DNA from: Pelagihabitans pacificus
GTDB taxonomy: Bacteria > Bacteroidota > Bacteroidia > Flavobacteriales > Flavobacteriaceae
Reading direction: 5' to 3'
NCBI RefSeq assembly: GCF_009371985.2
Contig: NZ_VIKU02000003.1
Coordinates: 124,001-188,000, forward strand
DNA: 64,000 bases
Shown here: one piece after another, positions 26,888-36,855 of the stretch
How the letters are laid out: the number at the start of each line of letters is the position of its first letter
Position numbering within the stretch: position 1 is the stretch's first letter
Notes under the pieces: generated by a model
The model's input: only the letters and a program-made list of their open reading frames with translations
Told to the model about the DNA's origin: nothing
The model's database searches: none
Translations under genes and position numbers: made by a program

Positions 26888-29284
26888 ATGTTCAAAACTT
26901 ATTTAAAAGCTGCTTGGCGAAATATGTTGGAAAAAAAAGGCGAGTCCATACTGAATATAGGAGGACTTGCCATAGGAATGGCCGCCGCCCTACTTATTGG
27001 GATGTGGGTCGTTAGCGAATTGTCGTTTAACAAGGAATTCGAAAACTACGACCGTATTGCCCAGGTTATGCAAAGCCAGACCTTTGGAGGGGAAATCAGT
27101 ACAAACACGTTTCAACCGATGCAGCTGGCTCCGGTACTAAGAGACACCTATGGTGATTATTTTAAACAGGTGGTTACCGGTTCGTTCACGAATGCAATGC
27201 TTTTGACCGTGGGAAAGAAAAAGGTATCCCGTACCGGCAATTTCATGGAGCCCGGCATTACCGAAATGCTTTCGCTAAAAATGATGCAGGGCAGGCGCGA
27301 TGCCCTAAATGATCCCGGTTCAATTTTGCTATCGGAAACCACGGCAAATACGTTATTCGGAAATGCGGACCCCATGGGAAAGGTCGTGAAGATCGGCACA
27401 ACCATGGAAACCCAGGTAGCGGGAATCTATGAGGATATTCCGGAGAATTCGGAATTCGGCAATCTCACCTTTATTGCACCTTGGGAATTATTGAAGATCA
27501 CTGCCAATTTTGAGGAAAGGGTAGGATGGGGCAATAATTGGTTCCAAACCTATGTGCAGTTAGAGGACGGAGCCGATTTTAGCACTGTCTCGAACTTGAT
27601 AAAAGACGTAAAATACAACAACATTAAAAATGGGGACGACCCTTCCAGTATCAGGACGAAGCCCGTGATACACCTTCATCCTATGGAGAAATGGCACTTG
27701 TATTCGAAGTTTGAAAACGGCGTCAATACCGGGGGGCTTATAGAACGTGTTTGGCTATTCGGTATTATCGGCGTATTTATTCTTTTGTTGGCCTGTATCA
27801 ACTTCATGAACCTGAGTACGGCCAAATCGGTCAAACGTGCTAAAGAGGTAGGTATTCGTAAGACAATCGGGTCGGTCAAAGGACAATTGATTACCCAATT
27901 TTTGAGTGAAGCCTTACTACTGGTCACCATGGCATTTGCGATATCGTTTGTCCTAGTTCTGTTAGCCCGACCATTCTTCAACGAACTTACCGGAAAAGCA
28001 CTTGTTATTCCATGGAGTACCCCCCTCTTTTGGGTAGTGTGTGTTTGTTTCGTTCTGACGACCGCAATCATCTCAGGAAGCTACCCAGCCTTTTACTTGT
28101 CTTCCTTCGAGCCTGCCAAGGTATTAAAGGGTACGTTTAATAGGGGACAGGGGGCCTCGCGTTTGAGAAAGGGGCTTGTAGTTTTTCAGTTTTCCATCTC
28201 GATCGTGTTGATTATCGGTACCATTACGATATTCAGTCAAATCGAATATGTAAAGGAAAGGCCTGTGGGATATGACCGGGAGCAATTATTATACGTCCCC
28301 ATCACTACTTCTGGGCTTATAACCCATTTTGATACCTTGCGTGACGAACTTTTAGAATCAAGTGATATCGCCGAAGTGGCTGCATCGGATGTCTTGGTGA
28401 CCGGTACCTTTACCACCAATGGTGGGTTCGACTGGAAGGGAAAAGACCCCAATATGAGTGAGCAATTCAATACGCTACGGGCGACCCATGGATATGGGGA
28501 AATGATTGACTGGGAAATTAAGGAGGGGCGGAATTTCTCCAAGGAGTTCAAAAGCGATTCCCTTGCCTTTATCGTCAATGAAACGGCCGTAAAATATATG
28601 GGGCTCGAAAATCCCGTCGGCGAATACGTACAATGGGGCGATATAGGTAATTTCAAAATTATCGGGGTTATAAAGGATATGGTCACCCAATCACCTTACG
28701 ATGAAGTGCGCCCCATGCTTTTCACACTTCATTACGGCGATTTTCTGAATTTCATAAACATCAAAATTGGGAACGACAGTAACACCAAGGATGCGCTGGC
28801 CCATATTGAATCCGTATTACAAAAGTATGATCCGGAAAGTCTCTTCACCTATACGTTTTTTGACGAGGAGTATGCCCGGAATTTTATTAACGAGGAGCGA
28901 ATGGCAAAACTGGCCAGTTTCTTTTCCTTATTGGCCATTTTAATCAGCTGTTTGGGAATTTTTGGTCTTTCGGCCTTTGTCGCGGAGCAGCGTTCCAAGG
29001 AAATTGGAATACGAAAGGTGCTGGGTGCCTCGGTCTTGGGACTATGGAAAATGTTATCTAAGGATTTTATCCTTTTAGTAGCCCTATCAAGCTGTATTGC
29101 CGTTCCCCTTGGGTATCACTATATGAACGAGTGGGTTCAGGAATATTCCTATCGAATAGCGATTAGCTGGTGGATATTCGCCATCGCGATACTGGGTGCA
29201 TTGGTGATTACCCTATTGACGGTAAGTTTTCAGGCTTTCAAGGCAGCGGTAATAAACCCCATTAAAAGTTTAAGAACTGAATAA
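26888..29284 (+). CDS. FtsX/MacB-type ABC permease 6 of 8
   Basis: A 798-residue two-module permease and the closest relative in the array of permease 2. They share DRIAQVMQSQTFGGE, the periplasmic WGNNWFQTYVQL region, and FTTNGGFDWKGK against a matching segment in permease 2. Helix 1 is GGLAIGMAAALLIGMWVVSEL. The coupling loops are KEVGIRKTIGSVKGQL and KEIGIRKVLGASVLGL. It ends NPIKSLRTE. The leader is a degraded form of the 15-base repeat. The next gene is 117 bp away, the largest gap within the permease run. Confidence 0.93.
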   Translation: MFKTYLKAAWRNMLEKKGESILNIGGLAIGMAAALLIGMWVVSELSFNKEFENYDRIAQVMQSQTFGGEISTNTFQPMQLAPVLRDTYGDYFKQVVTGSFTNAMLLTVGKKKVSRTGNFMEPGITEMLSLKMMQGRRDALNDPGSILLSETTANTLFGNADPMGKVVKIGTTMETQVAGIYEDIPENSEFGNLTFIAPWELLKITANFEERVGWGNNWFQTYVQLEDGADFSTVSNLIKDVKYNNIKNGDDPSSIRTKPVIHLHPMEKWHLYSKFENGVNTGGLIERVWLFGIIGVFILLLACINFMNLSTAKSVKRAKEVGIRKTIGSVKGQLITQFLSEALLLVTMAFAISFVLVLLARPFFNELTGKALVIPWSTPLFWVVCVCFVLTTAIISGSYPAFYLSSFEPAKVLKGTFNRGQGASRLRKGLVVFQFSISIVLIIGTITIFSQIEYVKERPVGYDREQLLYVPITTSGLITHFDTLRDELLESSDIAEVAASDVLVTGTFTTNGGFDWKGKDPNMSEQFNTLRATHGYGEMIDWEIKEGRNFSKEFKSDSLAFIVNETAVKYMGLENPVGEYVQWGDIGNFKIIGVIKDMVTQSPYDEVRPMLFTLHYGDFLNFINIKIGNDSNTKDALAHIESVLQKYDPESLFTYTFFDEEYARNFINEERMAKLASFFSLLAILISCLGIFGLSAFVAEQRSKEIGIRKVLGASVLGLWKMLSKDFILLVALSSCIAVPLGYHYMNEWVQEYSYRIAISWWIFAIAILGALVITLLTVSFQAFKAAVINPIKSLRTE

Positions 29285-29401
29285 TTAACCGCGGTAAAAT
29301 ACAATCATTTAGTATGAAACTTTTTCCATCACCAATGAAAATGGAATGATTATGAAACAAAACAGCGTACCCTTTTAGCGGAACATCGAAAAACAACGAT
29401 T

Positions 29402-31759
29402 ATGTTAAAACGAAGAATGGTTTTATTTTTAAGAAGGGTTCAAAAATCGAGACGTACCTTTTTAATCAATTTTGTGGGTTTAGCTACCGGCCTAAGCTGT
29501 GTATTACTCGTATATTTATGGATAAGTGATGAGTTGAAAGTCGATAAATTTCATGAAAACGACCATCGGCTTGTTCAGACCATGTTGCGGCATAATTCAG
29601 GCGACCAAATCAATGTGATTTTCAATAACTCCACCTTACTGGCTCCTGTCCTAAAAGATGATTTTCCAGAAATTGAAGAAGCAGTGAGGACGGTCGATGC
29701 AGTACAGAAAAGTACATTGTCCTATGGTGATAATTCCATTAATGGTCAGGGGCTGTATGCGGATAGGGAGTTTTTCCAGATCTTTAGCTTTCATTTACTA
29801 CATGGTGCCAAAACCGAGGTTCTTTCGGGTGCGGGAAACATTGTAATTTCAAAGAAACTTGCCGCAAAATTATTTGGTTCGGTTGAACAGTCTCTGGGAC
29901 AATCCGTAACATTCAACACATCACACATCTTTCAGGTATCCGGGGTTTTCGAAAATGTTCCCACCGCGTCGACGATGCAATTCGATTTTGTATTGCCCTT
30001 TGACCTGCTTTTTGAACATTATCCGTTCTTTTATGAAGATTGGAGCTTTTCTTTTGCAAATACTTTCTTGCTGCTTAAACCGGAAACCGAGCTCACTGCT
30101 TTCAACAAAAAGATTGAAAATGTTTTGGAAATACACGAGGGAGATGAAACAACAACCTTATTCGCAAGACCTTACTCCGAACGGTATCTATATGGTACAT
30201 ACGAAAATGGGGTTCAAACAGGGGGACGTATTGATTATGTGAAATTATTTGCGCTGATCGGCTTTTTCATTTTAGTGATTGCCTGTATCAATTTTGTCAA
30301 TCTTTCAACAGCTAGGGCTTCCTTGCGGATGAAGGAAGTGGGGGTCAGAAAGGCGCTCGGCATTAAAAGAAGGTCTTTGGTGATGCAATTTCTTATCGAA
30401 TCTACGCTTTTGGTGGCTTTGTCGCTCGCTGCAGCCATATTCTTAACAATCTTCTTACTTCCGGCATTTAATCGGATTACGGGCAAAGAGATGACGCTTC
30501 CGATAAATTGGGAAATAATCCTATTTGGCACAATCATCACACTGCTAACCGGTTTTATTGCAGGAATCTATCCAGCATTCTATATCTCTAGATTCAAGAT
30601 TGTAAATGCCTTGACCGGAAAGCTTAAAACCGGTGTCGGGGAGTTTATGATTAGAAAGGGTTTGGTGGTATTTCAATTTACCTTATCTATTATTTTAATA
30701 ATAGGTGTGCTGGTAATTTACCAACAATTGGAGCTGATACAAAGCAAGAACCAGGGATTTGACAGGGAAAATGTAATTTATTTTGCTATGGACGGCAAAC
30801 TAAAAACGAATGTAGAGACATTTCTTTCGGAGGTCAAGAACATTCCTGGCGTTAAGGAAGCCGCAAGCGCCTCCTCTGGAATCTTTGGAGGAAACGGACG
30901 TACATCCGATTTACATTGGAGTGGAAAGGAAGAAGGCGTTGAGCTGGGCATGCGATATTTGGTCGCTGATTACAACCTATTGGAGGTTTTGGACATGAAA
31001 ATGATAGAAGGAAGAACTTTTTCGAGGGAATATAGTGCCGACAGTACAAAAATTATTTTCAATGAGGCTGCCATTGAATTAATGGGATTGCAGCATCCAG
31101 TGGGATCAACAGTACGATTATGGGGTGAGGACAAAGAAATTATAGGAGTGGTTCAAAATTTTCACTTGCAATCGCTTCGTGACCCTTTAGCGCCGACTTT
31201 TATCTTCTTACAACCAGATCGTCTGCATACCGTAATGGCAAAACTCGAGAAAGAAGACCTCAACGAAACCATTGGCAGTGTTGCGGCTTTCTACGAAAGC
31301 TACAATCCGGGTTTCCCTTTTGAATACCGGTTTTTGGATGAGGATTTTCAAAGACTTTATGAGGGCGAGAACCGAGTATCTGCCTTGTCCAAGTATTTTG
31401 CAGGTATGGCCATTCTGATCTCATGTCTGGGGCTTTTTGGCTTGGCGATCTTTACATCGGAAAGAAGAAGAAAAGAAATCAGTATCCGAAAAGTGTTGGG
31501 GCAAAGCGTCGCACAGGTAACACTGATGCTCTCCAAAGAGTTTGCTAAACTTGTTGTATTGGCTATTCTAATTGCATTGCCCATAGCCTATTTCTTATCG
31601 AATGACTGGCTTTCAGGTTTTGCATATCGCATTCCTTTAAGGCTTTGGTATTTTACGGTAGCAGGTATGGTAGCTTTGATAATAGCAATGCTTTCGGTAG
31701 GTAGCCAGGCGATACGGGCAGCGAATCGAAACCCCGTGAACGCCTTGAGAGAGGAATAG
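29402..31759 (+). CDS. FtsX/MacB-type ABC permease 7 of 8
   Basis: A 785-residue two-module permease with a more basic N-terminus (MLKRRMVLFLRRVQKSRR) in place of the AWRN opening. Helix 1 is FVGLATGLSCVLLVYLWISDEL. The coupling loops are KEVGVRKALGIKRRSL and KEISIRKVLGQSVAQV. Its second periplasmic domain keeps EGRTFSREYSADS. It ends NPVNALREE, as permease 5 does. The 117 bp upstream gap and a different leader suggest it joined the array separately or is translated differently. No promoter matching TAnnTTTG was found in the gap. Confidence 0.92.
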   Translation: MLKRRMVLFLRRVQKSRRTFLINFVGLATGLSCVLLVYLWISDELKVDKFHENDHRLVQTMLRHNSGDQINVIFNNSTLLAPVLKDDFPEIEEAVRTVDAVQKSTLSYGDNSINGQGLYADREFFQIFSFHLLHGAKTEVLSGAGNIVISKKLAAKLFGSVEQSLGQSVTFNTSHIFQVSGVFENVPTASTMQFDFVLPFDLLFEHYPFFYEDWSFSFANTFLLLKPETELTAFNKKIENVLEIHEGDETTTLFARPYSERYLYGTYENGVQTGGRIDYVKLFALIGFFILVIACINFVNLSTARASLRMKEVGVRKALGIKRRSLVMQFLIESTLLVALSLAAAIFLTIFLLPAFNRITGKEMTLPINWEIILFGTIITLLTGFIAGIYPAFYISRFKIVNALTGKLKTGVGEFMIRKGLVVFQFTLSIILIIGVLVIYQQLELIQSKNQGFDRENVIYFAMDGKLKTNVETFLSEVKNIPGVKEAASASSGIFGGNGRTSDLHWSGKEEGVELGMRYLVADYNLLEVLDMKMIEGRTFSREYSADSTKIIFNEAAIELMGLQHPVGSTVRLWGEDKEIIGVVQNFHLQSLRDPLAPTFIFLQPDRLHTVMAKLEKEDLNETIGSVAAFYESYNPGFPFEYRFLDEDFQRLYEGENRVSALSKYFAGMAILISCLGLFGLAIFTSERRRKEISIRKVLGQSVAQVTLMLSKEFAKLVVLAILIALPIAYFLSNDWLSGFAYRIPLRLWYFTVAGMVALIIAMLSVGSQAIRAANRNPVNALREE

Positions 31760-31787
31760 TCCTGTATATCAAAGTAAAAAAGTCATC

Positions 31788-34196
31788 ATGCTAAAAAACT
31801 ATCTTAAAATCGCTTGGCGGAATCTATGGAAAGATAAGACCTACTCAAGCATCAATATACTCGGTTTGTCCGTGGCTTTTGCGGTCGCCATACTCCTGTC
31901 AATGGCCGCCTTTTTTGAATTGTCGTATGATAATTTCCATGAGCACAAAGACCGAGTATTTCAGGTCTATAACGTACAACAGACACCCGATGGGCCCGAG
32001 GCGGGTACCAGCCAGCCCACCCCTTTTGCGGAAAGTCTGAAAACGGAAGTGCCCGGGGTCGACCATATTACAAGAGTCCTTCATGATAATGCCCTGGCCA
32101 TCTACATCGAAAAGGAAATCAATCTTGATATCGCTTGGGTAGATCCCGATTTTTTCACCATGTTTACGTTTCCTATTATCGAGGGCGACCAATCAACCCC
32201 CTTAAATGAATTGGGATCGGTGGTCATTTCCAATGAAGCCGCAAAAACCCTTTTTGGTGACACCGATATTGTAGGGAAAAGCTTACGGCTTTTAATCAAC
32301 GGGGAAGAACGGCCTTTTACCGTAGCGGCCGTGATGAAAGACACCCCTCGAAACAGCACTTTTGACTTTGACATGGCCCTACGTTTTGAAAACAACCCGG
32401 AATATGCTTCGACAAAAGATAGTTGGCAGGCCCAATACCACGAAGTGTTTGCCATGTTGGCAAATTCAGTATCTGCGGAACGGTTTGAATCGAATAGCCA
32501 TGCCTTCATCGATCTGCATTACAACGAAGCCATTGAAAACGCAAAACGGGACGGCGCCCAGCCTGATGCGGATGAAAAATATCGTCAGGTTGAACTACTA
32601 CCACTGCGTGATGTACGTTTCACTAGCTTCCGAAAAGGGTTCGCAGAGGTCAGTAGAAGCAACCCCTATCTGATTTTAAGCGTGGCCTTGCTGATTTTGT
32701 TTATCGCGGGTGTCAACTATATAAATATGAGCATGGCAAGGAGTGCAAAACGCCTCAAGGAAATAGGCATGCGAAAAACCTTGGGCGCCAGAGGAAAACA
32801 GCTATTTTTTCAATTTTGGGGAGAAAGCCTATTGCTATTTCTGGTGGCGATGGCCCTCGGGATACTCCTAAGCGCCTTGTTGGTAGATCCCTTTAAAAGT
32901 ATGTTCCGTACGGGGGCGACCTATGACCAATTAAGTTCTCCACAGTTCATCGTGATAGGGGGGCTTTTGGTATTGATCATTAGCCTGATCGTAGGGGGAT
33001 ATCCGGCATTCCTGTTAAGTCGTTTCGGTACGGTACAATCCCTCAAGGGGACCTTGCAGGCGAATGGGGCCAACTGGGTCAGGAATACCTTGATGGTCGT
33101 CCAATTTGGTATCGCAATGTTATTAATTACCAGTACCTTGGTATTGCTCGGCCAGATAGATTACATGCGGAACAAGGATCTGGGATATGAAAAAGAGCAA
33201 GTCATTTCATTTCCCCTGAACGGGAAAAGAGGTAGTTATGCCGTTTTGGAGCTTCTGAAACAAGAACTAAAGGGAAACCCCGATATCCTGGGCGTCACGG
33301 GGGCTGACAACAACCTAGGACGCGGTAGGGATGGCAATCAATATTCGAGTGCCATCGGTTTCGAGTACAAGGGGCGCACGGTAGGTACCAACTTTTTGGT
33401 GGTCGACCATGATTATGTAGAAACCTTGGGGCTTGACATGGCCATGGGCCGAAGTTTTAAAAGCCCTGCCGACAGCACGGGTATATTGATCAATGAAGCT
33501 ATGGTAAAGGAACTACGTGAACAAGACCCCATGTCGGCATACCTGCAGATCAATGGTGATTTGAAGTCGCCTGTCCTTGGTGTGGTGAAAGATTATCATT
33601 TTCAGGATCTTGACCGCGCGATTGCGCCGTTGACCTTTTTTATGAGCCGAGATCTGGAACTTGCCTATGCATACGTAAAAGTAGCCCCGGTGAACATGGC
33701 GGACTCCTACGAGCATGTTAAGGAGGTCTGGGGGAAAATCGAACCCAATGCAGACTTTTTGGGTTCGTTCCTCGATGAAAATGTAGATCGCACCTTCCGT
33801 AGGGAGCAGGCCACCGCCAAACTGATTGCGAGCGGATCGGTGTTGGCCATCCTATTGAGCTGTATCGGTCTTTTTGCAATGTCGATGCTCATAGTTTCAC
33901 AGCGTGTGAAGGAAATTGGTATTCGAAAGGTCATCGGCGCCAGCGTATCCTCGATTACCTTTATGCTTACCAAGGATTTTTTAAGACTACTACTACTATC
34001 CCTTGGTATCGCCGCTCCGATTTCTTGGTGGTTCTTGCAAGAATGGCTTGAAAACTATGCCTATCGTATCGAGTTACATCCTGGGTTCTTTCTAGCTGCC
34101 GGGATTATGGTGGTCGTCATCGCTATCTTTACGGTCAGTACTAAAACAATCAAAGCGGCCTTGCAAAACCCGGTCAAAAGCCTAAGGACCGAATGA
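31788..34196 (+). CDS. FtsX/MacB-type ABC permease 8 of 8
   Basis: An 802-residue two-module permease that reverts to the canonical opening LKNYLKIAWRNLWKDK. Helix 1 is GLSVAFAVAILLSMAAFFEL. The module 1 loop is KEIGMRKTLGARGKQL and the module 2 loop is KEIGIRKVIGASVSSI. The second periplasmic domain has a shortened motif, MGRSFKSPADSTG. It ends NPVKSLRTE. It is followed after 49 bp by ATPase 2, so it may be that ATPase's cognate partner. Confidence 0.92.
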   Translation: MLKNYLKIAWRNLWKDKTYSSINILGLSVAFAVAILLSMAAFFELSYDNFHEHKDRVFQVYNVQQTPDGPEAGTSQPTPFAESLKTEVPGVDHITRVLHDNALAIYIEKEINLDIAWVDPDFFTMFTFPIIEGDQSTPLNELGSVVISNEAAKTLFGDTDIVGKSLRLLINGEERPFTVAAVMKDTPRNSTFDFDMALRFENNPEYASTKDSWQAQYHEVFAMLANSVSAERFESNSHAFIDLHYNEAIENAKRDGAQPDADEKYRQVELLPLRDVRFTSFRKGFAEVSRSNPYLILSVALLILFIAGVNYINMSMARSAKRLKEIGMRKTLGARGKQLFFQFWGESLLLFLVAMALGILLSALLVDPFKSMFRTGATYDQLSSPQFIVIGGLLVLIISLIVGGYPAFLLSRFGTVQSLKGTLQANGANWVRNTLMVVQFGIAMLLITSTLVLLGQIDYMRNKDLGYEKEQVISFPLNGKRGSYAVLELLKQELKGNPDILGVTGADNNLGRGRDGNQYSSAIGFEYKGRTVGTNFLVVDHDYVETLGLDMAMGRSFKSPADSTGILINEAMVKELREQDPMSAYLQINGDLKSPVLGVVKDYHFQDLDRAIAPLTFFMSRDLELAYAYVKVAPVNMADSYEHVKEVWGKIEPNADFLGSFLDENVDRTFRREQATAKLIASGSVLAILLSCIGLFAMSMLIVSQRVKEIGIRKVIGASVSSITFMLTKDFLRLLLLSLGIAAPISWWFLQEWLENYAYRIELHPGFFLAAGIMVVVIAIFTVSTKTIKAALQNPVKSLRTE

Positions 34197-34245
34197 AGGA
34201 AAGAAACCGATAACACAAAACCAACAAATTCAATAAGAACAAACT

Positions 34246-34908
34246 ATGTTACTAGAACTAAACAACATTTTTAAATGGGTACAGCAAGGGGGCCAGCGTG
34301 TTTTCCTTCTAAAGGATATCAACCTGAAAGTAGCGGAGGGAGAGTTTATCTCGGTCATGGGCCCTTCAGGTTCTGGGAAGTCTACTCTGTTAAACGTTAT
34401 CGGCATGCTTGATGGTTTTAATGAGGGAGAATATCACTTCATGGATGAATCGGTACACACTCTCAGGGAGAAGCATCGGGCCGAACTGTATAAGCAGTAT
34501 ATCGGTTTCGTGTTTCAGGCCTATCATTTGATCGATGAACTAACGGTGTACGAGAACCTGGAAATGCCGTTGCTCTACAAAAAAATAAAGGGATCTGAAC
34601 GCAAGGCGATGGTGGCCGATATGTTAGATCGTTTCAATATCGTTGGCAAAAAAGACCTGTTTCCGACCCAGCTTAGTGGGGGACAACAACAGCTGGTGGG
34701 AGTGGCCAGGGCCTTGATCAGCAAACCCAAATTGATACTGGCCGACGAGCCCACTGGAAACTTAAATTCCAAACAAGGACAGGATATCATGGAACTTTTC
34801 AAGCAATTAAATAACGAGGGCGTCACCATCATTCAAGTGACCCATTCCGAGAAGAATGCGGAATACGGTTCCCGAATCATTCAGTTGTTGGATGGACGTA
34901 AGGTCTAG
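34246..34908 (+). CDS. MacB/LolD-type ABC ATPase 2 (divergent signature and D-loop)
   Basis: A 220-residue ABC ATPase closing the efflux run. Walker A (GPSGSGKST), Q-loop (VFQAYHLIDELTV), Walker B (LILADEP) and switch His (VTHSEK) are intact. However, the signature is LSGGQQQLVGVARA, with Leu replacing the usual Arg after QQQ, and the D-loop is GNLNSKQ, with Asn replacing the conserved Asp. Those positions influence inter-subunit ATP hydrolysis in ABC proteins, so reduced activity or an obligate heterodimer with ATPase 1 is possible. This is inference. Confidence 0.93.
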   Translation: MLLELNNIFKWVQQGGQRVFLLKDINLKVAEGEFISVMGPSGSGKSTLLNVIGMLDGFNEGEYHFMDESVHTLREKHRAELYKQYIGFVFQAYHLIDELTVYENLEMPLLYKKIKGSERKAMVADMLDRFNIVGKKDLFPTQLSGGQQQLVGVARALISKPKLILADEPTGNLNSKQGQDIMELFKQLNNEGVTIIQVTHSEKNAEYGSRIIQLLDGRKV

Positions 34909-35279
34909 AACGGGCCAAGTAGTTACTACCTACGTTTTAAAAAATCCCCTCCCTATCTTTCAATAGGATTGGGAAGCCACATCGAAGCCGGGAAATACCT
35001 AGGGTTAAAATTCACCTATTTAAGTAAGGGTATGTCTATCTATTCAAATAACTTCTCCTACTTTTTTAATAGCAAAAGTATTTTTTGTAACTTTTGACTA
35101 TCCTAATCGAGGACTCCACATTTTTTAGCTTCCCCCTGCGTTGTTTAAATCGTTTTTAGCAATATCCCCGAAAAGGGATTTCAAAGCATTTATATCTTGA
35201 TAAGATTCGGTATTTGAACAACGATTATTAGTACGAACAGATGTCCCCCGTATAATAGCAACCACAAAACCAATTGGAA
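34909..35279. other. Intergenic gap after the efflux run
   Basis: An A/T-rich stretch of 371 bp. A -7-like TAACTTTT is seen at 35088-35095 without a matching TTG at the expected spacing. A weak CCTAT/ATAGG hairpin lies soon after ATPase 2, without a T-run. No coding sequence was recognised. Confidence 0.4.
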
Positions 35280-35729
35280 ATGGCAAACCCAGGCTACTGC
35301 ATGATCGATCCCGAAGGTGGACCACTGCAAGTACAACTATCCGTTAACAATGGAATTAAATCCGCTTCCCTTTTTGTCTTATGGGAAAAACCGGCGGATG
35401 AATGGGAGCAAAAGGAATCTTTTAAACTTGTTACGGAAGATGATGGGGTCGATGAACACTTTCTATTGGAAAAACCAGGGAAATTGGAAAACGATGTTCT
35501 TGCTTGGAATATTCAAAGCTGTGCCCAAATCGATGGAGCCAATAGAGGAACGTTCCTAGTAAGTATTTATCAAGATGATAAGAAGATTTGGACCAAAGCT
35601 TCCAACAGAAAGGTACCCTATTGCAGCAGTGGCGAACATCGTCTCTTTGGCAATGAGGTAATCTTCAAACACAAGATTCAAACCAACTCTAGACACTCGG
35701 AACTATGGCTTCTTACGGAAAACCCATAA
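35280..35729 (+). CDS. Hypothetical protein, about 149 residues
   Basis: Not recognised. A soluble, acidic, probably beta-rich protein starting MANPGYCMIDPEGG. It has no signal peptide or membrane helix. Its few Cys residues and repeated short strands suggest a compact beta sandwich. I chose the ATG at 35280 over a TTG two codons upstream. The next gene begins inside its last 25 bases in another frame, so the two are probably co-translated. Confidence 0.65.
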   Translation: MANPGYCMIDPEGGPLQVQLSVNNGIKSASLFVLWEKPADEWEQKESFKLVTEDDGVDEHFLLEKPGKLENDVLAWNIQSCAQIDGANRGTFLVSIYQDDKKIWTKASNRKVPYCSSGEHRLFGNEVIFKHKIQTNSRHSELWLLTENP

Positions 35730-36736
35730 CGCTTATTGCTTTCTTGATAATCATTTTGGTTTCCCATGGTCAGGACGATGGGGGCGGGGACATAGAGAGG
35801 GAAGCATACCACTTTAAACTCGACTACAATGTTCCCGAAAGTCCGGCTTTTTCGGTTCTGGATGCGAACCCTACCACTGTAATGCGAGGCAACGCGGCCC
35901 AAGAAGTGGTAGTGAACCTAGCGTCTAACTTCATCGGCAGTCAAGGGGTAAATCCTGGTCTCGCGGTAGACTTTAATCCCTATTTTGTTTTTGGAGGTCG
36001 ACTCAAAAGTTTGAATGAGTACAGGGATAATCCCGGCAAAAGAATGTTGGCCAATACACAAGTTTCGCTGGCGACTGTATCTTCCCAGGATTTTCCGGAT
36101 GACCTTCTCTTTTCCGGAGGTGTAAGGGTTACCCTGTTCGATTCAAAAGACCTGCAGTACGACCTGTTATTATCAAAGGATATAGACGATGCGCTTTCCG
36201 AGTCCATACCGGTACCCATGCCGGGTCAATCCCAGGACCGTATCATTAAAAACCCTTCTTTGAAAAAGGCCTATGAACGAGCCAAAGCCCGATATAGGCA
36301 TGCAAAAGGAGGATCCCTATCTTTTGGTTATGCGATGGCTGGCAGGGCAGTGAACCGATCTTTTCAGCTGGATAGTATTCTTACGTACCGACATCAGGCG
36401 TGGTTCGCAGGTCAGTACGATTTTGGGAAATCACAAATGAGCCTCAACGGAATGTTGATGTACCGATATGAAAAAAATCCTATTGACGACAGTAATGGGG
36501 TCATCGGCGGTTTGGCGGTGCGTCATTTTGGAAAAAAAATAATTCTTACCGGGGAGCTGGTATATGATGAATTAGCCAATGAAATTGGTTTTGGCGCCTA
36601 TATTGAAGCCTACCTGATGCCAAACATTTCGATATATGCATCCGTAGGGCGAGACAGTACCCGCCTGGACGGCAGTAACGATTACGCCTTTAAACCAGGA
36701 ATCAAATGGAACTTAAGTGAAGCCAAAACTGAATAA
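35705..36736 (+). CDS. Exported hypothetical protein, possibly outer-membrane
   Basis: A 343-residue protein with an N-terminal signal (ITLIAFLIIILVSHGQ). Most of the remainder shows alternating beta-strand-like stretches, including SLSFGYAMAGRAVN, QMSLNGMLMYRYEKN, FGAYIEAYLMPNISIYASVG and YAFKPGIKWNLSE, consistent with a small outer-membrane barrel. It has no recognised family. It overlaps the previous gene by 25 bp and precedes a patatin-like gene, so the three may form one envelope-related transcript. Confidence 0.7.
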   Translation: MASYGKPITLIAFLIIILVSHGQDDGGGDIEREAYHFKLDYNVPESPAFSVLDANPTTVMRGNAAQEVVVNLASNFIGSQGVNPGLAVDFNPYFVFGGRLKSLNEYRDNPGKRMLANTQVSLATVSSQDFPDDLLFSGGVRVTLFDSKDLQYDLLLSKDIDDALSESIPVPMPGQSQDRIIKNPSLKKAYERAKARYRHAKGGSLSFGYAMAGRAVNRSFQLDSILTYRHQAWFAGQYDFGKSQMSLNGMLMYRYEKNPIDDSNGVIGGLAVRHFGKKIILTGELVYDELANEIGFGAYIEAYLMPNISIYASVGRDSTRLDGSNDYAFKPGIKWNLSEAKTE

Positions 36737-36855
36737 TGAATATTCGAGAAGAGGAAAGTCCCTTATAAATAACCTAGCAAAGGAATCACCCAATGGGTCG
36801 ACCGTTTTTGTCACTTGGTTTTTCAGTGTTAATCCCTAACCCAAAACTTGATAGT

